Source of the DNA: Chloroflexota bacterium
GTDB lineage: Bacteria > Chloroflexota > Limnocylindria > Limnocylindrales > CSP1-4
Reading direction: 5' to 3'
DNA: 16,704 nucleotides
Assembly: GCA_025935655.1 (NCBI GenBank)
Contig: JAICUV010000047.1
Span: 1 to 16,704, forward strand
The position numbers were made by a program, and so were the translations under genes. Positions 6,665-13,747 of this stretch are shown here, piece after piece (position 1 is the stretch's first letter; every line of letters starts with the position of its first letter). Under the pieces are notes generated by a model that saw only the letters and a program-made list of their open reading frames with translations, did not search any database and was not told the DNA's origin.

Positions 6665-7711
6665 TCAGCCGCCGGCGGGCGGCGCGACCGACGGCCGGGG
6701 CGTGAACACGGTGGCCAGGACGAGCGTCTCGGGCGGACCCGGGTGCTCGCCGAGGCGTCGCAGGAGCAGGTCGGCGGCCGAGCGTCCGAGGCCCACGGTG
6801 TCGCGCGCGATCGACGCGATCGGGGGCCGGTAGAGCTCGCTCAGCGGCACGTCGTCGCAGGTCACGAGCGACATGTCCTCGGGGACCCGCAGGCCGGCGT
6901 CGTTGAGGACGCGGAGGCAGCCGATGAGCAGTTGGTTGCCGCCGGCGATGAGGGCGGTGGGCCGATCCGGGCCGCTGAGGAGCGTGCGAGCCGCGACCTC
7001 GCCGTGCTCGCGCGAGAACGACCCCGGCAGGTAGATCCCCTCGACCGTGCCGTTCGTCTCCGCGATCGCGTTCTGCATGCCCTTGATGCGCTGCCGGCCC
7101 GGCAGCTGCTCGACGGAGCCGGTGATCAGCGCGATCCGCCGGTGGCCGACGCCGATGAGGTAGCGGACGGCGGCCTCCATGCCCGTCGTGTGGTCGTTGA
7201 ACACCGCGCTCGCGCCGAGCTCGGCGGGCAGCTCCCGGTCAACGAGCACCACCGGGACGTTGGCGGCCTCGATGCCCTCGATCGTCGCGGCGCTGGACTC
7301 GCTCGCGAGCGACAGGATCATCCCGTCCACGCGCCGGCTGTGGAAGAACCGGATGTGGGCGGCGTCGAGCGACGGGTCGTTCTCGGAGTTCATGAGCACC
7401 AGCGAGTAGCCGGCGCCGCGGAGCTCCGCCTCCGCGCCGAGCACGATGTCCGCCATCAGCGGGTTGGAGATGTCGGCGAGGACGAAGCCCACCGAGAGCG
7501 TCTGGCCGCGCCGCAGGCTCTGGGCCAGGAAGTCGGGCTCGTACTCGAGCTGCGCCACCGCGTCGAGGACCCGCTCCTTCATCTCGGAGCTCACGTCCGG
7601 GTGTCCGGACAGCACGCGCGACACCGATGAGATGGCGACGTCCGCGAGCTCCGCGACCTCGCGCATGCTCGCCCGCCGCCGACGGACGCTTCCCCCCTCG
7701 TCGTCCCGCAT
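6665..7711 (-). CDS. LacI-family transcriptional repressor
   Basis: A 348-residue regulator. The N-terminal helix-turn-helix is clear: SMREVAELADVAISSVSRVL at residues 15-34, followed by GHPDVSSEMKERV. The hinge region AQSLRRGQT at 63-71 contains the minor-groove-inserting leucine position (Leu66). Residues from about 73 form the periplasmic-binding-protein-like sensor domain, with VPVVLVDRELP and the family-typical PTALIAGGNQ. GAGGG lies shortly before the ATG at 7711. It is transcribed divergently from the ABC importer, and the 219-base gap between them contains several CG-centred palindromic motifs, so it probably represses the importer and itself. Similar motifs at 2155-2179 suggest it also controls the catabolic operons. 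The inducer is probably the imported sugar or an early intermediate. Its stop lies 1 base from the stop of the convergent ApnL-like gene. Confidence 0.93.
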   Translation of the reverse strand: MRDDEGGSVRRRRASMREVAELADVAISSVSRVLSGHPDVSSEMKERVLDAVAQLEYEPDFLAQSLRRGQTLSVGFVLADISNPLMADIVLGAEAELRGAGYSLVLMNSENDPSLDAAHIRFFHSRRVDGMILSLASESSAATIEGIEAANVPVVLVDRELPAELGASAVFNDHTTGMEAAVRYLIGVGHRRIALITGSVEQLPGRQRIKGMQNAIAETNGTVEGIYLPGSFSREHGEVAARTLLSGPDRPTALIAGGNQLLIGCLRVLNDAGLRVPEDMSLVTCDDVPLSELYRPPIASIARDTVGLGRSAADLLLRRLGEHPGPPETLVLATVFTPRPSVAPPAGG

Positions 7712-7743
7712 GTCCCTCTTCTCCTGGCTCGCCGTGCGTTCCA

Positions 7744-7754
7744 GTAACGGTTTC
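7744..7754. promoter_or_regulatory. Putative operator in front of the LacI-family gene (GTAACGGTTTC)
   Basis: GTAACGGTTTC (GAAACCGTTAC on the gene's strand) is an imperfect palindrome, GAAAC-C-GTTAC, lying 33 bases upstream of the regulator's ATG at 7711. A binding site at this place would let the repressor limit its own expression. It shares the GAAAC element with the two sites at 7846 and 7871, though with one extra central base. The assignment is by resemblance. Confidence 0.45.
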
Positions 7755-7801
7755 GGCGGAGGCTACCACAGCGCATCCAGCCTCCGGACGCCCTCGGACG
7801 A

Positions 7802-7814
7802 GATGGTTGCCATC
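7802..7814. repeat. Short inverted repeat GATGG-N3-CCATC in the regulatory gap
   Basis: Perfect 5-bp arms, GATGG at 7802-7806 and CCATC at 7810-7814, separated by TTG. It lies about 40 bases upstream of the importer promoter. It could be a site for a second regulator or chance. Confidence 0.25.
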
Positions 7815-7822
7815 CGTGCACG

Positions 7823-7836
7823 TTCCGACGACGGAA
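7823..7836. repeat. Inverted repeat TTCCG-N4-CGGAA upstream of the importer promoter
   Basis: TTCCG at 7823-7827 and CGGAA at 7832-7836 form perfect 5-bp arms around ACGA. It ends 15 bases before the -35 element at 7852. Its position fits an activator or auxiliary operator site, but nothing in the window identifies a protein for it. Confidence 0.3.
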
Positions 7837-7843
7837 TGCTTTC

Positions 7844-7854
7844 CAGAAACGTTG
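7844..7854. promoter_or_regulatory. Putative LacI-family operator overlapping the -35 box (CAGAAACGTTG)
   Basis: The stretch contains GAAACGTT, the same core as the operator-like site at 2166-2179 on the other strand. It overlaps the first bases of the -35 element TTGACA. A second GAAACG copy begins 25 bases further on. Occupancy by the repressor would block RNA polymerase. Inferred from motif repetition and position. Confidence 0.5.
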
Positions 7855-7881
7855 ACATCGTGTCCGGCTGGAAACGATACT
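7852..7881 (+). promoter_or_regulatory. Sigma-70-like promoter of the ABC importer operon
   Basis: A perfect -35 hexamer TTGACA at 7852-7857 is followed after 18 bases by GATACT at 7876-7881, which matches four of six positions of TATAAT. Transcription would start near 7888, about 40 bases before the binding-protein ATG at 7931. Operator-like GAAACG motifs overlap both hexamers. This is the clearest promoter in the window. Confidence 0.65.
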
Positions 7882-7882
7882 G
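7869..7882. promoter_or_regulatory. Likely LacI-family operator overlapping the -10 box (TGGAAACGATACTG)
   Basis: This 14-mer matches 11 of 14 positions with the minus-strand site TGGAAACGTTTGTG at 2166-2179 in the other divergent intergenic region. It overlaps the -10 hexamer, a classic repression position. The shared sequence is the best evidence that one regulator controls both transport and catabolism. Confidence 0.55.
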
Positions 7883-7930
7883 ACCCTCCCCCGGATGCCT
7901 CCGGCACCCGGTCGCTGAGGAGGACACACC

Positions 7931-9079
7931 ATGCGGATCGGTTCACGAGGGGCGGTCACGATCGCCGCGGCGACCACGCTGCTCGTCGCGGCCTGTGGCG
8001 GCGGGACGCCCGCCACGACGGCACCCACCGCGGCACCCACGGCGGCGCCGGCGGCGTCGGCCGGCGGGTCGCCCGCCGCGCAGGGCCTGCCCTACACGGG
8101 GACCCTCAAGGACGGCTCGACGTTCACGCTGAACCCGCGGATCGCCGACAAGCTGGCCAAGGGCGAGCCGATCAACTACGTGTTCTCGTACGGGTCGACC
8201 GCGATCCCGCTGTTCTCGCCCCAGTACAAGAACGGCTACGAGAAGACCCTGCCCGAGGCCCAGAAGATCCTGCCCATGAACGGGCAGGCCATCGCGCCGG
8301 CCTCCGCCGTGCAGGACATCAACGAGCAGATCGCCCAGATCGACGCGCTGTTCAAGGCCGACCAGATCGACTGCCTGTCGGTCCAGTCCACCGGCACCGA
8401 CGCGTTCACCAAGATCGTGAACGACATCATGGCGAAGGGCGTCCCGGTGTTCACCGTGGGCGTCGAGTCCAACGGCAACGAGTTCACGAACTTCACCCAG
8501 ATCTCGACCAAGGAGGGTCGCCAGGCGGCCGGCATCATCGTCGACTACATGAAGAAGAACAACCTCGACTTCAAGACCTTCGCGGTCTCCGGCGGCGACC
8601 CGACGCAGAACTGGGCCCAGGGCCGGATGCAGGGGTTCATCGACGGCATCAAGGAGGCGATCCCCGACGCGGTGTTCGTCAACGACGCGAGCACCGCGCT
8701 CAACGTGACCTATGACCCGGCGAGCGCCTACGACGCCTACAAGGCGTTCATCCAGGGCAACCCGAACGTCCAGGTCATCGAGAACGTGGACATCTCGGCC
8801 GAGCACGCGGCCCGCGCGATCGCGGACTCGGGCAACGCCGGCAAGATGTTCGCCTTCGGCTGGAACCTCTCGATCGGGCAGCTCGACGCCATCGACGCCG
8901 GGACGCAGATCGTGGCCCTCGACCAGCAGTGGGGCGAGCAGGCGGGCTTCGGCGCCCTGGCCTGCGCGAACCTGCTCAAGGACGGCACGGTGCTCCCGAA
9001 CTCGCAGGAGCTCAAGCCCGTGACCAAGGAGAACTCCGCGGCCGCGCGCGAGGAGTTCATGAAGATCGCGGGCGGCTGA
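7931..9079 (+). CDS. Ribose-type ABC transporter sugar-binding lipoprotein
   Basis: A 382-residue extracellular solute-binding protein. The signal peptide is followed by the lipobox LVAAC, with Cys22 as the lipidated residue. A Thr/Ala/Pro-rich linker (about 26-50) then leads into a periplasmic-binding-protein type I (RbsB/XylF-like) fold. Family features include SVQSTGTDAF at 114-123, GVPVFTVGVES and a conserved GWNLSIGQLDAI near residue 315. The start is firm: GAGGAGGA lies 6 bases before the ATG. It is the first gene of the importer operon, directly behind the promoter and operators. It would capture a sugar outside the membrane and deliver it to the permease at 11111. A strong stem-loop follows its stop, consistent with this component being made in excess. 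Ligand unknown; a pentose or other small sugar is plausible. Confidence 0.93.
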   Translation: MRIGSRGAVTIAAATTLLVAACGGGTPATTAPTAAPTAAPAASAGGSPAAQGLPYTGTLKDGSTFTLNPRIADKLAKGEPINYVFSYGSTAIPLFSPQYKNGYEKTLPEAQKILPMNGQAIAPASAVQDINEQIAQIDALFKADQIDCLSVQSTGTDAFTKIVNDIMAKGVPVFTVGVESNGNEFTNFTQISTKEGRQAAGIIVDYMKKNNLDFKTFAVSGGDPTQNWAQGRMQGFIDGIKEAIPDAVFVNDASTALNVTYDPASAYDAYKAFIQGNPNVQVIENVDISAEHAARAIADSGNAGKMFAFGWNLSIGQLDAIDAGTQIVALDQQWGEQAGFGALACANLLKDGTVLPNSQELKPVTKENSAAAREEFMKIAGG

Positions 9080-9101
9080 CGCCACCACGATCTGTGCGCC
9101 G

Positions 9102-9136
9102 GGGCCGGGCGTGGGGACGATCCCCGCGTCCGGCCC
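9102..9136 (+). other. Strong intercistronic stem-loop after the binding-protein gene
   Basis: GGGCCGGGCGTGGGGA at 9102-9117 pairs along all 16 positions with TCCCCGCGTCCGGCCC at 9121-9136 as RNA: 14 Watson-Crick and 2 G-U pairs around a CGA loop. It starts 23 bases after the binding-protein stop. No T-run follows, so it is not a standard terminator. Hairpins in this place of sugar ABC operons are known to protect upstream mRNA or partly attenuate, raising binding protein over membrane components. That role here is inferred. Confidence 0.6.
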
Positions 9137-9169
9137 GTCGCCCGTTCCAGCCTCGGCAGGAGATCGCGC

Positions 9170-10291
9170 ATGCCTACGCACCTCGAGTGGTCTGACGCCA
9201 TCGGCAAACGGGTCCGCAGCGGCGACTGGGCGGACCAGGCGGTCTCCACGGTCACGAAGATCGAGGAGGAGCTCGCCGCCGCCGGCGACGAGTTCGGCCT
9301 CGCCGCCAACCGCCGCGAGAACGCGGCCCAGCTCGTCGACTACTTCATGGAGGAGGCGAAGGTCGTCTACGTCATCTACAAGGTGTGGACGGCGGGCTTC
9401 GTCGACTGGCTCCGCTCGCAGGGCGTCACCGACGCCGAGCTCGACGCGGAGGTCGCGCGCCTGGGCGCGCTGCTCGCCTACCCGGACGGTGCGCCGCTCG
9501 ACCGCGAGGCGCGCTGGGACGCGCTGGGCCTGCGTGTGGGGCGGCTGGCCAACGGGATCCGGAGCTACGACCTGCCGGTCGCCGACGCCCTCGTGGAGCT
9601 CGAGGGCGTGACCGAGGACTGGCGACGCCTCCACGACCGGTCCGCGGACCTCATGGCCGGGATCCTCGCCTACGTGGTGCACCGGTTTGGCGAGCCGGCC
9701 CTGGAGACCTGCTACCGCGCGATCATGGAGCCCTACCTCCAGGAGCGGTACATGGTGTTCGACACCAACCGCACGCCGTACGAGGAGACGCTCGATCGCA
9801 ACCTGTACATCAGCCTCGAGGCCATGCGCGGCCACCTCGTGGGCCCGGGACGACGCGGCGACATCGAGCTCGTGGAGGAGGAGGATCGCTGGCTGATCCG
9901 GTTCGACCCGTGCGGGTCCGGCGGCCGGATCCTGCGCGGCGATCCGATCGAGGGCACCGGCTCTCGGGTCCTCGCCCCGTACGACTTCGGCGTGCTCGAG
10001 AACGCCTACCCGTGGACGTGGGGCGAGACCGGGGTCTGCCACTACTGCGCGCACTGCAACATCGCGCTGTCCACGATCCCCGCCGAGCGCTGGGGCCACC
10101 CGGTGCGGACGGTGGACCCGCCCCTGTGGCGCGGCCCGGACGATCCGGCCACGAACCGCAAGTGCCAGTGGACCGTGTGGAAGTCGCTCGAGGCGATCCC
10201 CGAGCGCGAGTACGAGCGGATCGGCCGGACGAAGCCCCAGCTTCCCGTCATCCAGGCCGCGCCCCGCCAGCAGGGAGAGACACCGGCATGA
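9170..10291 (+). CDS. Unrecognised cysteine-rich protein within the importer operon
   Basis: A 373-residue soluble protein that I do not recognise with confidence. The N-terminal 220 residues look mostly helical, with RLHDRSADLMAG at 153-164 and FGEPALETCYRAIMEPYL at 173-190. The C-terminal part is more conserved-looking: FDPCGSGGR at 245-253 (Cys248), then WTWGETGVCHYCAHCN at 282-297, giving Cys290, Cys293 and Cys296 in a CxxCxxC array with His291 and His295, then Cys332 in KCQW. These residues could bind zinc or an iron-sulfur cluster, or serve catalytically. The helical part faintly recalls the ATC-hydrolase-like family, but I would not assign it. The start is supported by AGGAG 7 bases before the ATG. 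Its stop overlaps the start of the next SDR (ATGA), implying coupled translation and a linked function. No signal peptide or membrane segment is seen. Confidence 0.85.
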   Translation: MPTHLEWSDAIGKRVRSGDWADQAVSTVTKIEEELAAAGDEFGLAANRRENAAQLVDYFMEEAKVVYVIYKVWTAGFVDWLRSQGVTDAELDAEVARLGALLAYPDGAPLDREARWDALGLRVGRLANGIRSYDLPVADALVELEGVTEDWRRLHDRSADLMAGILAYVVHRFGEPALETCYRAIMEPYLQERYMVFDTNRTPYEETLDRNLYISLEAMRGHLVGPGRRGDIELVEEEDRWLIRFDPCGSGGRILRGDPIEGTGSRVLAPYDFGVLENAYPWTWGETGVCHYCAHCNIALSTIPAERWGHPVRTVDPPLWRGPDDPATNRKCQWTVWKSLEAIPEREYERIGRTKPQLPVIQAAPRQQGETPA

Positions 10292-11040
10292 GCTTCGAAG
10301 GCCGACGGGCCATCGTCACCGGCGCCGCGAGCGGGATCGGGAAGGCGGTCGCGCTGGCGCTGCTCCGCGAGGGCGCCCGGGTGACAGCCGTCGACGTCAA
10401 CGAGGACGGCCTGGCCGACGCACGGGCGGCGGGGGCGGACGCCCTCGCCACCGACCTCAGCGACGAGTCCGGCCGCGCGCCGGTGATCGCGGTCGCCGCG
10501 GCGGAGCCGGTCCACTACCTCGTCAACGCGGCCGGGATCCTGGGCCTCAAGCCGATCTGGGAGGTCACCCAGGCGGACTTCCGGCGGATCTTCGCGGTCA
10601 ACCTCGAGTCCACCTGGTTCCTGTGCCGGGACGTCGGCCGGCAGCTCGCGGAGGGCGGCGCGATCGTCAACTTCTCGTCGCCGTCGGCGCGCTGGGCCTA
10701 CACGCTGGAGACCGCGCCGTACAGCGCGACCAAGACCGCGATCCAGGCGACCACCCGGACGTTCGCGATCGCTCACGCGCCGCGCAAGGTGCGGGTGAAC
10801 GCGATCTCGCCGGGCATCACCGACACGCCGATGCAGGAGACGGTCCTGCGCCAGGCCTCGGCGCTGCGCGGCCAGACCTACGAGGAGCTCAGCCAGGAGC
10901 GCCTCCGCCTCGTGCCGCTCAAGCGCTCCGCGCCGCCCGAGGAGATGGCCGGCGTCGTGGTCTGGATGCTGTCCGACACCGCGGCCTACCTGACGGGCCA
11001 GACGATCTACGTCGACGGCGGCTACATCATGTCCTCCTGA
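10288..11040 (+). CDS. SDR-family NAD(P)-dependent oxidoreductase (paralogue of the SDR at 3949)
   Basis: A 250-residue classical SDR: TGAASGIG at residues 11-18, VDVN at 35-38 with the Asp that favours NAD(H), NAAG at 80-83, catalytic Ser130/131, Tyr145 and Lys149 (YSATK). It aligns end to end with the SDR at 3949-4695, with identical blocks such as HYLVNAAGIL and DTPMQ, but ends GGYIMSS. Its ATG overlaps the stop of the cysteine-rich protein gene by 4 bases, with GGGAG 10 bases upstream. The pair may therefore act on successive or the same intermediates. The gene is followed after 70 bases by the permease. Within that gap a small hairpin (CGGCGC and GCGCCG around CTCC, 11051-11066) is visible. 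Substrate unknown; oxidation of a sugar or sugar-acid hydroxyl is the likely reaction. Confidence 0.9.
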   Translation: MSFEGRRAIVTGAASGIGKAVALALLREGARVTAVDVNEDGLADARAAGADALATDLSDESGRAPVIAVAAAEPVHYLVNAAGILGLKPIWEVTQADFRRIFAVNLESTWFLCRDVGRQLAEGGAIVNFSSPSARWAYTLETAPYSATKTAIQATTRTFAIAHAPRKVRVNAISPGITDTPMQETVLRQASALRGQTYEELSQERLRLVPLKRSAPPEEMAGVVVWMLSDTAAYLTGQTIYVDGGYIMSS

Positions 11041-11110
11041 CGATCGCGCCCGGCGCCTCCGCGCCGCGAACCGTCAGCCGTCCCGCCGAGCCAAGGAGCT
11101 GTCCCCTCCG

Positions 11111-12154
11111 ATGACGCACAACAAGGGCGCGATCCAGCAGGGTGGGGTGCCGCCCGCCGCCATGTCGAGCCGCGCGATCGCGGCCGCACTGCGGGTCGGC
11201 GGCATCGTGATCGCGATCGCGATCGTGATCATCGTGTTCACGGTCATCGCGAAGCCGAACACGTTCTTCACGTTCACCAACGCGCTGGGCGTGATGCGCT
11301 CCATGAGCACGATCGCGATCGTGGCTTTGGGGCTCACCCTCGTGATCGTCGTGGGCGAGATCGACCTCTCGTTCGGCTACATGTACGGGCTCGCGTCGAT
11401 CCTCATCGGCGTCGCGTGGATCGTCTGGGGCTGGCCGATCTGGGCCGCGATCATCCTCGCGTTCGTCGCGGCCGCGGGGGTCGGGGCGGTGAACGCGGCG
11501 CTCGTCACCTTGCTCCGGATCCCGTCGTTCATCGTGACCCTCGGGACGGGCCAGCTCCTGTTCGGCACGACCCTGCTGGTGTCCAACACGGCGACGCTCA
11601 ACCCGTCCTATCCGCCGGTCGGCAAGGTCGTGCCGCAGGCGGAGATCGACTGGTTCTTCGGCCTGTCCAACCAGGCGCTGCCGTTCGGGATCCCGATGCA
11701 GGCGCTGTGGATGGCGGGCGTCGCGATCGTCGTCGGCTTCCTGCTCAGCCGGTCGCTGTTCGGGTTCCGCCTCAAGGCCATCGGCGGCAACCCGGCCGCC
11801 GCGGAGCTCGCCCGTCTGCCGATCACGAAGTACAAGTTCGCGGCGTTCATGCTGTGCTCGATGCTCGCGACGCTCGCCGCGATGCTGGACTTCGCGTTCA
11901 TCGGGTCGGTCCAGCCGAACGCCGGCGTGGGGCTCACGTTCCCGGTGTTCGCGGCCGTGATCATCGGCGGGGCCAGCCTCGCCGGCGGGCGCGGGACGGC
12001 CATCGGCACCCTCAGCGGGGCGCTGCTGCTCGCGCTCATCGCGAACGGCCTCGCGCTGCTGTCGGCGGGCTCGTACCTGTCCAACTTCGTGTCCGGCGCG
12101 GTCACGATCGCGGCCGTGGTCCTCGACCGCTTCACGCAGCGGATGCGCCAGTGA
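11111..12154 (+). CDS. Ribose-type ABC transporter permease
   Basis: A 347-residue integral membrane protein of the RbsC/XylH (BPD_transp_2) type. Hydrophobic segments lie at about 28-46, 64-82, 88-105, 109-130, 140-158, 197-213, 243-265, 276-292, 300-318 and 325-338. The cytoplasmic loop FGFRLKAIGGNPAAAELARL at 217-236 contacts the ATPase, and IIGGASLAGGRGTAIGTLSG at 284-303 is a family hallmark, as is VGEIDLSFG at 81-89. AAGGAG lies 12 bases before the chosen ATG, rather far. An alternative ATG at 11162 would remove 17 non-membrane residues. Only one permease gene is present, so the channel is presumably a homodimer. Its stop overlaps the ATPase start. Confidence 0.93.
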   Translation: MTHNKGAIQQGGVPPAAMSSRAIAAALRVGGIVIAIAIVIIVFTVIAKPNTFFTFTNALGVMRSMSTIAIVALGLTLVIVVGEIDLSFGYMYGLASILIGVAWIVWGWPIWAAIILAFVAAAGVGAVNAALVTLLRIPSFIVTLGTGQLLFGTTLLVSNTATLNPSYPPVGKVVPQAEIDWFFGLSNQALPFGIPMQALWMAGVAIVVGFLLSRSLFGFRLKAIGGNPAAAELARLPITKYKFAAFMLCSMLATLAAMLDFAFIGSVQPNAGVGLTFPVFAAVIIGGASLAGGRGTAIGTLSGALLLALIANGLALLSAGSYLSNFVSGAVTIAAVVLDRFTQRMRQ

Positions 12155-13740
12155 GCGGGCCGGTGGCGGGTGCGCCCGCATCGGGGACGGCGGCGGACGC
12201 GGGCGAGGGCCGGACGGGCCTGCGCATCCGCGGCCTGCGCAAGTGGTACGGCGACACGCGGGCGCTCGACGGCCTCGACCTCGAGGCCCGCCGGGGCGAG
12301 ATCCTGGGCATCGCCGGGCCCAACGGGGCGGGCAAGAGCACGCTGATCAAGATCCTCGCGGGCGAGACGACCGCGAACGACGGCGAGATCCTGCTCGACG
12401 GCCGCTCCTGGGACACGGGCACCGAGCGCGACCGGGTGGCGGTCGTGCACCAGGAGCCGCAGCTGTTCCCGAACTTGTCGGTGGCCCAGAACCTGATGGT
12501 CGGCCGCGAGGGCACGCGGGCGCTCGTGCGCGGGCTCCACGCGGACGAGCGGACGCTCCTCTCGGACCTCGGGATCCTCGAGATCGCGGACCGGCCGCTG
12601 GCCGAGGTGCCGCTCGCCGTCCAGCAGCGCGTCGAGATCGGCCGGGCGCTCGCGCGCGACGCGGCCGTGTTCCTGTTCGACGAGCCCAACTCGGCGCTCA
12701 CCCAGGAGGAGTCAGAGGACCTGTTCCGACGGATGCACCTGCTCGCGGACGCCGGCCGCGTGGTGCTGCTCGTGTCGCACCGCATCGCGGAGCTCGCGGA
12801 GCACACGGACCGCGTGGCGCTCGTGCTCGACGGCCTGTGCACGACCGTCCTCGAGGGCGAGGCGCTGACCCAGGAGGGGATCGCGGCCGGCCTCGTGACG
12901 GGCCAGGCGGCGCGGGAGCCGGAGGAGCAGATCACGGTCCGCCTCGCGGACGACGCGGCGACCGCGCTGCGGCTCACGGACTGGACGCACGGCGGCGGCG
13001 AGTTCGCGGGCATCGAGCTCCACGTGCGGGCGGGCGAGATCGTCGCGATGGTCGGCGTCGAGGGTTCCGGCGCCCGCGAGCTGGTGCGGTCCATCGCGGG
13101 CTTCGAGCGCGGCTCCGGGACGATCGAGATCGCCGGCCGGTCGGGACGGCGCGTCGTCGCCGACGGGACGAGCCTCGTGTCCGCAGACCGCCAGACGAGC
13201 CTGTTCACCAACCTCACCATCGGCGACAACATGGTCTCGCGGCTCAACCGCGAGATCACCCGCGGCGGCGCCCTGCGGCGGGGCCGGATGCTCGAGATCG
13301 CGCACGACCTGCGCGACCGGTTCCGGGTCAAGGCGTCGTCCGTCCACCTGCCCATCCGATCGCTGTCGGGCGGCAACCAGCAGAAGGTGGCGATCGCCGC
13401 CGCCATCGTGCGGCGGCCCGAGGTCCTCGTGCTCGAGGAGCCGACCCGGGGCGTGGACATCGGGTCCAAGCGGGAGATCTACCGCCTGATGCGCCAGTAC
13501 GCGGCCGAGGGCCACGCGGTGATCATCTACTGCACGGAGGTGCCCGAGGTGTTCGAGGCCGCGGACCTCGCGTACGTCATCTCCGACGGGCGGCTGTCCG
13601 CGCCGCTGCTGGTGATGAACTACCCGGACGTCGAGGCGCTGGCGCGGGCCGTCACCCGGCTGGAGCGCCATGGCTCGGCGGCGGGGCCTGCGTCGCCGGG
13701 CGCGGCCGACGCCCCCGCGGCTGGCGCGGCGCCCGCCTGA
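12151..13740 (+). CDS. Ribose-type ABC transporter ATP-binding protein (two fused nucleotide-binding domains)
   Basis: A 529-residue double ATPase of the RbsA/XylG type. Domain 1 has Walker A GPNGAGKST at 56-64, Q-loop Gln101 and Walker B with Asp177-Glu178, but a degenerate signature (LAVQQ at 155-159). Domain 2 has a Walker A lacking the lysine (VGVEGSGARE, 301-310), an intact LSGGNQQ signature at 405-411 and EEPTRGVD at 429-436, where the usual Walker B Asp is Glu429. This asymmetry is normal for the family and leaves one competent ATP site, built from Walker A of domain 1 and the signature of domain 2. The GTG at 12151 overlaps the permease stop as GTGA. The N-terminal 22 and C-terminal 25 residues are Ala/Gly/Pro-rich tails. 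It energises sugar import together with the two preceding components. Confidence 0.93.
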   Translation: MSGPVAGAPASGTAADAGEGRTGLRIRGLRKWYGDTRALDGLDLEARRGEILGIAGPNGAGKSTLIKILAGETTANDGEILLDGRSWDTGTERDRVAVVHQEPQLFPNLSVAQNLMVGREGTRALVRGLHADERTLLSDLGILEIADRPLAEVPLAVQQRVEIGRALARDAAVFLFDEPNSALTQEESEDLFRRMHLLADAGRVVLLVSHRIAELAEHTDRVALVLDGLCTTVLEGEALTQEGIAAGLVTGQAAREPEEQITVRLADDAATALRLTDWTHGGGEFAGIELHVRAGEIVAMVGVEGSGARELVRSIAGFERGSGTIEIAGRSGRRVVADGTSLVSADRQTSLFTNLTIGDNMVSRLNREITRGGALRRGRMLEIAHDLRDRFRVKASSVHLPIRSLSGGNQQKVAIAAAIVRRPEVLVLEEPTRGVDIGSKREIYRLMRQYAAEGHAVIIYCTEVPEVFEAADLAYVISDGRLSAPLLVMNYPDVEALARAVTRLERHGSAAGPASPGAADAPAAGAAPA

Positions 13741-13747
13741 GCCTTCT

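Noticed and set aside
8015..8075. Repetitive GCACCCAC/GCGGC-type sequence in the binding-protein gene
   Set aside because: It encodes the Thr/Ala/Pro-rich linker between the lipid-anchored cysteine and the folded domain, common in such lipoproteins.
11205..11236. Tandem GATCGC/GATCGT-like repeats near the 5' end of the permease gene
   Set aside because: They encode alternating Ile, Ala and Val of the first membrane segment with preferred G+C-rich codons; codon bias explains them.
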